Below are positions 58,844-64,000 of a stretch of DNA of 64,000 nucleotides, one piece after another. A model generated the notes under the pieces. It had not been told where the DNA came from, did no database searches, and saw only the letters and a program-made list of their open reading frames with translations. The stretch comes from RGIG1995 sp045652425 (GTDB lineage Bacteria; Bacillota; Clostridia; Oscillospirales; CAG-272). How positions within the stretch are numbered: position 1 is the stretch's first letter; each line of letters begins with the position of its first letter. Where the stretch lies: the NCBI GenBank assembly GCA_045652425.1, contig JAZRUG010000026.1, positions 62,001 through 126,000 on the forward strand. The letters are read 5' to 3'. A program made the position numbers and the translations under genes.

Positions 58844-60307
58844 ATGCTGAATACTCTGTTTGGACTTGCAGACGGTTCTGCGGCAAGTATTATTTTGTCG
58901 GTAGCATTGATGCTCGTTCTGGGATATCTGACCACGAGAGTTACAAAACTTATAGGTCTTCCCAACGTTTCCGCATACATAATAATCGGTATTTTAATAG
59001 GTCCCTTTTTTATAAACGTAATACCAAAAAGTGTAATAGCGGGAACCGATTTCTTGGCAGATATCTCCCTTGCGCTTATCTCTTTTTGTATCGGTGAATA
59101 CTTCCAATTTTCCGCATTTAAAAAGAATGGCATAAAATCCCTTGTTATAGCGGCTATTGAATCATTGTCAGCATCAATCATAATTTTTATTCTTACATAT
59201 TTTATATTAAGACTCAACCTTGCGCTTTCAATCGTACTGTCGGCTTTAGCATCTGTTACAGCCCCCACCTCGACAATGATGACGATAAGACAAACAAAAG
59301 CAAAGGGCGATTTTGTTGACACACTTCTTCAAGTAATTGCAATTGACAATATTATCGGTCTTTTTTCATTCAGTATCGCCGTATCTGTGGCGGCTTCTAT
59401 TTCGGAAAACGCCGAAACGGCGGGACTTGTTGAATCGATAATATTGCCGGTAGTTAAAAATATACTTATGATAATTCTCGGCGCAGGAATGGCATTTCTG
59501 ATAATGCTTCTTATGCCACCCGGAAAGAAATCGGCAGACAACAGATTGATTGTTTCATTAAGTATATTACTTCTTTTCTGCGGTGTATGCGTTGTACTTG
59601 ACGTTTCCCCCTTGCTTGGTTGTATGGCGATGGGAACGGTTTACAGGAACGCATCGGGAGATGAAAATCTCTTTAAACAGTTAAACTATTTCAGTCCCCC
59701 CTTGTTGCTTCTCTTTTTCGTACGTTCCGGTATGAATTTCAACCTTGATGCGCTTTTGTCAAACGGTGGAAGCAATCTTGGTATATCTCTTTTGGTTATA
59801 AGTATTCTCTACTTTATCGTAAGAATTATCGGAAAATACTGCGGTTCTTTTTTGGGTTGCATTATGATGAAAAAGCAGCCAAAGACCACGAATTATTTAG
59901 GACTCGCTCTTATTCCTCAAGCAGGAGTTGCAATACCGCTCGCCGCACTTTGCTACCGTTCGCTCGGTGGTGAGCTTGGTGATACGATACAAACGATAAT
60001 CGTTTCGGCAGGTATTATGTACGAACTCGTAGGCCCCGTACTTGCAAAACTTGCCCTCTTTAAATCGGGTTCATACTCGAACAACCTTGACGAAATAACT
60101 ACCGTAGCTACGTTTGACGAAAACGGAAAGCCGCGCTCACAGGTAGATATTCTTATAGAACAACTACAGCAAATACACGATGAAATACAAAAAGACCGCG
60201 AAAAAATAAACGAAAATGAAAAAGCCTTTACCGAAGCGGCTGAAGAACAGCAGTTCGAGGAAAGCTTTGAAATATTTAACCGCGGCAGATTCTTAAACAG
60301 GAGATGA
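58844..60307 (+). CDS. CPA2-type cation:proton antiporter
   Basis: About twelve membrane segments, starting IILSVALMLVLGYLTTRVTK and NVSAYIIIGILIGPFFI, fit the KefB/NapA-like Na+/H+ exchanger fold. The unwound region has VTAPTSTMMTIRQTKAKGDF and VIAIDNIIGLFSFSI, with an Asp where exchangers bind cation. The C-terminal ~70 residues are cytosolic and coiled-coil-like (QVDILIEQLQQIHDEIQKDR), without a TrkA-N domain. It probably exchanges Na+ or K+ for protons. It runs directly into the MgtC-like gene. Confidence 0.9.
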   Translation: MLNTLFGLADGSAASIILSVALMLVLGYLTTRVTKLIGLPNVSAYIIIGILIGPFFINVIPKSVIAGTDFLADISLALISFCIGEYFQFSAFKKNGIKSLVIAAIESLSASIIIFILTYFILRLNLALSIVLSALASVTAPTSTMMTIRQTKAKGDFVDTLLQVIAIDNIIGLFSFSIAVSVAASISENAETAGLVESIILPVVKNILMIILGAGMAFLIMLLMPPGKKSADNRLIVSLSILLLFCGVCVVLDVSPLLGCMAMGTVYRNASGDENLFKQLNYFSPPLLLLFFVRSGMNFNLDALLSNGGSNLGISLLVISILYFIVRIIGKYCGSFLGCIMMKKQPKTTNYLGLALIPQAGVAIPLAALCYRSLGGELGDTIQTIIVSAGIMYELVGPVLAKLALFKSGSYSNNLDEITTVATFDENGKPRSQVDILIEQLQQIHDEIQKDREKINENEKAFTEAAEEQQFEESFEIFNRGRFLNRR

Positions 60308-60313
60308 TTAGTT

Positions 60314-61057
60314 ATGTTTAATATTGAAGGAATAGCACTTATTGATCCAATTGCAAAGCTTTTGGGAAACTGGTCGGTTGAACTTAACGTTTATTCGGCA
60401 ACCTTGCGCATTTTACTTGCATTTATTCTTGCTGGAACCATAGGTATTGAACGTGCAAGAAAACGTCATTCGGCAGGACTCCGTACCTTTATTCTCGTTG
60501 CTCTCGCCTCCTCTATGGCGATGATAATGGATATTTACTGCGGAGTAAACGGTTATTTCAAAGGACTTGTAGTTATATCCGCGGCAACAATAGTAGGTAT
60601 TGCAATAATCAGCTCCAACTCGCTTCTCTACAGCTCAAAGAACCAGATAAAAGGATTAACTACTGCTGTTGCGCTTTGGTCAGTAGGCTTTATCGGTCTC
60701 GCTATGGGTGCAGGTTTTTATACGGTAGGACTTGTAGGTTATCTGCTCGTATTCTTCTGCCTCGCAATACTTCCCGACGTTGAAGCATATTTGAAGAACC
60801 GTTCAAACCATTTTGAAATTCATCTTGAATTAAAGAACAAGAGTGATTTGCAAGATTTCCTTACAACTATAAGAAAGCTCGGACTTAACATCGATGACAT
60901 TGAAGCTAACCCCGCATATCAGAATTCGGGACTCAGCGTTTATTCAATTTCGATTACCATAACAAAAGAAAATCTGCGTAAGTATAAATCTCACGCAGCA
61001 ATAATTGAAGCATTAAGCTCACTTGAATATATTTCGTATATTTGTGAAATAGTATAG
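60314..61057 (+). CDS. MgtC/SapB family membrane protein
   Basis: Membrane segments with the family signature ATLRILLAFILAGTIGIERA, RHSAGLRTFILVALASSMAM and AATIVGIAIISS, then a cytosolic ACT-like C-terminal domain (residues ~165-247, HFEIHLELKNKSDLQDFLTT). MgtC-like proteins support growth at low magnesium and modulate the F-type ATPase in Salmonella; many relatives have unknown roles. It starts 6 bases after the antiporter gene, so ion homeostasis is the shared theme. Confidence 0.92.
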   Translation: MFNIEGIALIDPIAKLLGNWSVELNVYSATLRILLAFILAGTIGIERARKRHSAGLRTFILVALASSMAMIMDIYCGVNGYFKGLVVISAATIVGIAIISSNSLLYSSKNQIKGLTTAVALWSVGFIGLAMGAGFYTVGLVGYLLVFFCLAILPDVEAYLKNRSNHFEIHLELKNKSDLQDFLTTIRKLGLNIDDIEANPAYQNSGLSVYSISITITKENLRKYKSHAAIIEALSSLEYISYICEIV

Positions 61058-61107
61058 CCAAAGAATGTGTGCGAGTTCTGCCCACGCACACTGTATTTTA
61101 TATTCAA

Positions 61108-61136
61108 AAAAAAGCCTGATAAATTCAGGCTTTTTT
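61108..61136. terminator. Bidirectional terminator overlapping the GT2 stop
   Basis: AAAAAAGCCTGA (61108-61119) pairs perfectly with TCAGGCTTTTTT (61125-61136). The right arm contains the TGA stop and last codons of the minus-strand glycosyltransferase gene. A second hairpin, GTGTGCG/CGCACAC (61067-61091), lies just before. Confidence 0.9.
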
Positions 61137-61838
61137 GTTTTGTCTTCTTATTTTTCTTATATCACCGAGCATTTTAAACGTATCACGTATCATTCTTACC
61201 TTTGATTCGCTGTTATCGTTATGCAATATCTTAACCGGCATTTCTGCAATTTTGTAACCCTTGTTCTGCGCTTTAATCAAAGCTTCAAGGTCAAATGCAA
61301 AGCTATTTATCGTACATTCGGAAAATATATCGTGCGCCGCATTTTTATTGAAGCACTTAAACCCACACTGTGAATCCGTCAGTTTAAATCCGGAAGCAAA
61401 AGCAATTATTCTAAAATAAACCTTTGACATAACTTTTCTTATAAAGGTATAGCCCTCGTAGCTCTCGGAATTTAAATTTCTCGAACCGGTTACGATGTCA
61501 GCACCTGTATCTTCAAAGCACTTCACCGCATCTCCGATAACGTCTGTTCCATAAGCAAGGTCGCAGTCGGTAAACAGAATTATATCCCCTTTTGCCGCTA
61601 AAATACCCTCTCTTACTGCCCCGCCTTTTCCCTTGTTGGTTTCATAACTGACAACCTTTATGCAAGGGTTTTGGGAGCATAGTTTTTGAGCTTTTTCAAG
61701 CGTGGAATCTAAACTTCCATCATTTGAAAATACTATTTCATAACTGTCAACGGCATTTCTTAAATAGGACACAAGAATTTCCGCTGTTTTTTCTATTCTT
61801 TTTTCTTCATTATAAACAGGGATTACAACAGAAACCAT
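61125..61838 (-). CDS. GT2 glycosyltransferase, dolichyl-P-glucose synthase-like
   Basis: A GT-A fold enzyme: VSVVIPVYNEEKRIEKTAEI at the N terminus, IVFSNDGSLDSTLEKA, and the nucleotide-sugar metal motif FTDCDLAYGTDVI with a DxD-like Asp pair. SQCGFKCFNKNAA and LEALIKAQNKGYKIAEMPVK are typical of the ALG5-like group, which makes polyprenyl-phosphate sugars. There is no membrane segment in the 237 residues. It could supply a lipid-linked sugar to a GtrA-like flippase (20074). It is 14 bases downstream of the sortase gene. Confidence 0.92.
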   Translation of the reverse strand: MVSVVIPVYNEEKRIEKTAEILVSYLRNAVDSYEIVFSNDGSLDSTLEKAQKLCSQNPCIKVVSYETNKGKGGAVREGILAAKGDIILFTDCDLAYGTDVIGDAVKCFEDTGADIVTGSRNLNSESYEGYTFIRKVMSKVYFRIIAFASGFKLTDSQCGFKCFNKNAAHDIFSECTINSFAFDLEALIKAQNKGYKIAEMPVKILHNDNSESKVRMIRDTFKMLGDIRKIRRQNKKA

Positions 61839-61852
61839 TTTACTTTTCCTTT

Positions 61853-63262
61853 TTATATTGCAGCTTCGTACTCTTCTTCATAAGTTTCATCCGTCGGCCG
61901 ATTCATCGGATCTAATTCGGTCTCGTCAGGAGTTTCTTCGGGAAACGTTTCTTCGACAATATCTTCCGTAGGTTCATCAGGAGTAACCATTTCCTCTTCA
62001 ATTACAGTTTCACTTTCAGGATATACCTCGGTGTCTTCCGGCTCAAAAGATTGCAACGGAAGTTCAAGATCATCAAGCGGAACACTATCGTTCGGGTTAG
62101 CCTTGTTAAACTCATCACCGTCGGGGAGATTTATAACGACGTCAGGACTCTTTTCAATAGAAACAAGTCTTGACTGTAATGCATATCTTGCATCCGGAAC
62201 ACCGGTTACACAAGTGGATAACGTCAACACTCTGCTATTTGGTGTGAAATCTCTTGTGTTTCTGCTATACATAGCGTTGGAATTCATTTCATTACACCAA
62301 TTCACAAAAGAATCTGCTGACATAAATCCTATCTGACAGTATCGGTAGGTTGACGTGGTTCTGTATACTGCAAATATCTCGTATCTGTAAACCGCATCAA
62401 GCGTGTAAATAGTTATATATCTGTTTTTTGAGAAGAAGTCTTGGTCAAGGAACTTGAGCATATCAGAAAACATTACGCCCTCTTGAATCATATTGTGTCC
62501 GTATAATACAAGGTTCGGGTTTTCAAGAATGGTCGTATTGCATCTGTAGTCGGCAAACACAGAGCCGTTTATGTTATATTCAAGCATTACGTTATGGTCA
62601 AGATAATAGTTATTATCCGTTCCCTTAACACAAGCAAAACTTATTCCCGTTCCATCAACCTGTATCCAGCCGAATATGTCAGGGTTAGTCTTTCTATATT
62701 CCGTAAGTTTTTCTTTATATTGTGCAAAAAATGAATTATTGGTATCAACAATCGAATATTCTCCGTTTCCAAATCCGGGCCTTGCACTGCCGTATTTGGG
62801 CAATTCTTTATCGAGAATAGCAGGAGAAAGAAAACTCATAAGCCCTTTTCTGTCAGAGTCACCTAAAAAATCACTATTCATTTCAGAATAGAATTTTTCA
62901 GCACGATAACTGTCAATTAAGTTAAAGGCTATCATTCCGGCAGAAACAAGAAATACTGCCAGAAATATTGCCAACAGAATTGAACGTAAGCTTAACTTGT
63001 TTTTATCTTTCGGATTTACCTCATCCGTCGGTGCCGTATCATTCGAGGTAACATCAGACAAAGAAGAATGGAAAGCATCGACTTCTGCCGGTTCATTATT
63101 CAATTTTTCGGCAACTTCGGAAGCCTCTTTTTCTTCCAAAGCCGTTTTTTCACCCTCTTCTGCCGAAGAAGAAAGTTCTTTTTCCTCGGTATTTTCAATC
63201 TTCTCAATATCGTTATCGGAAGTTTCAGAGGTTTCAATACGGTTCTTATCGTTGTTTTCCAT
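61853..63262 (-). CDS. Class B sortase with long acidic extensions
   Basis: A cytosolic acidic segment of about 90 residues (rich in Glu/Ser), one membrane helix (SILLAIFLAVFLVSAGMIAF), then a class B sortase domain: NPDIFGWIQVDGTGISFACV, catalytic His in LVLYGHNMIQEGVMFSDML (about residue 255), Cys in VLTLSTCVTGVPDARYAL (about 350) and Arg in LQSRLV. After it, about 90 residues are again acidic with many Pro/Thr/Glu. Sortase B attaches proteins to peptidoglycan at an NPxTN-like signal. No obvious substrate with such a signal is in the window. Confidence 0.93.
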   Translation of the reverse strand: MENNDKNRIETSETSDNDIEKIENTEEKELSSSAEEGEKTALEEKEASEVAEKLNNEPAEVDAFHSSLSDVTSNDTAPTDEVNPKDKNKLSLRSILLAIFLAVFLVSAGMIAFNLIDSYRAEKFYSEMNSDFLGDSDRKGLMSFLSPAILDKELPKYGSARPGFGNGEYSIVDTNNSFFAQYKEKLTEYRKTNPDIFGWIQVDGTGISFACVKGTDNNYYLDHNVMLEYNINGSVFADYRCNTTILENPNLVLYGHNMIQEGVMFSDMLKFLDQDFFSKNRYITIYTLDAVYRYEIFAVYRTTSTYRYCQIGFMSADSFVNWCNEMNSNAMYSRNTRDFTPNSRVLTLSTCVTGVPDARYALQSRLVSIEKSPDVVINLPDGDEFNKANPNDSVPLDDLELPLQSFEPEDTEVYPESETVIEEEMVTPDEPTEDIVEETFPEETPDETELDPMNRPTDETYEEEYEAAI

Positions 63263-63284
63263 TTTTTCTCCTTGTTAATCGTTT

Positions 63285-64000
63285 TTATTTAAGTTCAATA
63301 ACCGACTCGTCCCAAGCTTCAGGTTTTTCATATCCGAGAAGATTTACAACGGTAGCCGCAACGTTGGAAAGACCAAAGTTGCCTTCCTTAACCGTATATG
63401 CGTCTCTGTCATTGTTATCGTAAATTATCATGGGAACGGGGTTAAGCGTGTGGCTTGTCTTGGACTTGAGCGAACCGTCTTTATTTGCTTTGGGAGCGCC
63501 GGTCTTTTTGTCCATTTCATACATTTCATCGGAATTTCCGTGGTCAGCTGTAATAATAGCTGTACCGCCAACCTTGTCAAGCACTTCAAGAATACGCTTT
63601 AAGCAAATGTCAAGAGCCTCAAGGCTTATCTTTGTAGCGTGGAAGTTACCTGTATGTCCGACCATATCGCCGTTGGGGAAATTCACTCTCAACACTTTAT
63701 ATTTCTTGCTTTCAAGAGCTTCAATAAGTTTGTCTGTTATTTCAGCGCACTTCATCCAGGGACGCTGTTCAAATGGAACGACGTCTGAAGGAATCTCAAC
63801 GTAGGTTTCAAGTTCTTCGCTGAATTTTCCACTCTTGTTTCCGTTCCAGAAATATGTAACGTGTCCATATTTCTGTGTTTCGGAAAGGGCAAACTGGCTA
63901 ACGCCCGAATTTGTAAGATATTCACCCATAGTCTGTGTGATTTCGGGGGGATTTACAAGATAACGGGAAGGAATATGAAGGTCACCGTCATATTCAAGCA
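63285..64000 (-). CDS. gpmI: 2,3-bisphosphoglycerate-independent phosphoglycerate mutase, C-terminal part
   Basis: The frame remains open to the window edge, reading EYDGDLHIPSRYLVNPPEIT just before the internal Met at 63929, so the gene is cut at its 5' end. Seen are MGEYLTNSGVSQFALSETQK, VRVNFPNGDMVGHTGNF-like metal-site text (VNFPNGDMVGHTGNFHATK) and IITADHGNSDEM, which carry manganese ligands of GpmI. Interconverts 3- and 2-phosphoglycerate in glycolysis. About 239 of ~510 residues are in the window. It is 22 bases upstream of the sortase gene on the same strand. Confidence 0.96.
   Translation of the reverse strand, partial: LEYDGDLHIPSRYLVNPPEITQTMGEYLTNSGVSQFALSETQKYGHVTYFWNGNKSGKFSEELETYVEIPSDVVPFEQRPWMKCAEITDKLIEALESKKYKVLRVNFPNGDMVGHTGNFHATKISLEALDICLKRILEVLDKVGGTAIITADHGNSDEMYEMDKKTGAPKANKDGSLKSKTSHTLNPVPMIIYDNNDRDAYTVKEGNFGLSNVAATVVNLLGYEKPEAWDESVIELK

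Overview
The window looks like a low-GC Gram-positive genome of class Clostridia, probably a gut-type Oscillospirales or Christensenellales relative. The grounds are the yicC-remA-gmk-rpoZ-priA-def-fmt-rsmB order, near-consensus sigma-A promoters, strong GGAGG ribosome sites, class B sortase, a dockerin-like module, and endospore genes (a 25-codon spoVM candidate and a SleB-type cortex hydrolase). No rRNA, tRNA, CRISPR or prophage was seen. Both ends cut genes: a DUF3048 protein at the left and gpmI at the right.

Layout. 1-4.4 kb: DUF3048 end, an unknown sensor-like protein, gap, and a lipoprotein with a possible Cys-His peptidase domain. 4.6-12.8 kb (minus): a housekeeping operon yicC-remA-gmk-rpoZ-priA-def-fmt-yugP-rsmB behind a perfect TTGACA-N17-TATAAT promoter. 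12.9-15.6 kb (plus): four coupled genes of unknown role (hypothetical, DUF5685, J-domain, membrane protein). 15.7-17.0 kb: two mini-genes (52-aa membrane protein and spoVM candidate), a 248-bp palindromic repeat, and the SleB-like hydrolase. 17.1-24.5 kb (plus): a dense chain of DUF218, DUF1934, holA, rnmV, gtrA-like, PNP, rnhA, mnmA, a possible 57-aa antitoxin with zeta-like kinase, and a radical SAM gene. 24.6-28.0 kb: glyA, a Cys/Asp-rich membrane peptide, the second 248-bp repeat, a DtxR-like regulator and a TIM-barrel isomerase.

28.1-41.7 kb is the most unusual metabolic region. Ten minus-strand genes face a divergent RpiR regulator: FucI/AraA-like isomerase, FAD-linked oxidase, two-cluster Fe-S protein, class II aldolase, PfkB kinase, IolB-like isomerase, DUF4867, FGGY kinase, a single-chain EtfB-EtfA fusion, and a GH2 glycosidase. 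I read it as an anaerobic catabolic pathway that liberates a sugar, oxidises an intermediate with a GlcD/GlcF-like enzyme that passes electrons to the fused ETF, and finishes through an IolB/IolC/IolJ-like module. The substrate is unknown.

41.7-52.3 kb: secreted transglutaminase-dockerin protein, a membrane-anchored protein plus phosphodiester glycosidase pair, LysR with a divergent tartrate/malate-type dehydrogenase and an MBL hydrolase, a deacetylase-like protein, and a repetitive surface protein. 52.3-52.9 kb is packed with inverted and direct repeats. 52.9-57.7 kb: thiolase, two tandem HadA/FldA-like CoA-transferases sharing a 126-bp identical 3' block, an SDR, and a broken transposase fragment. 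57.8-64.0 kb: LysR, CPA2-type antiporter, MgtC-like protein, GT2 glycosyltransferase, sortase B and the gpmI end.
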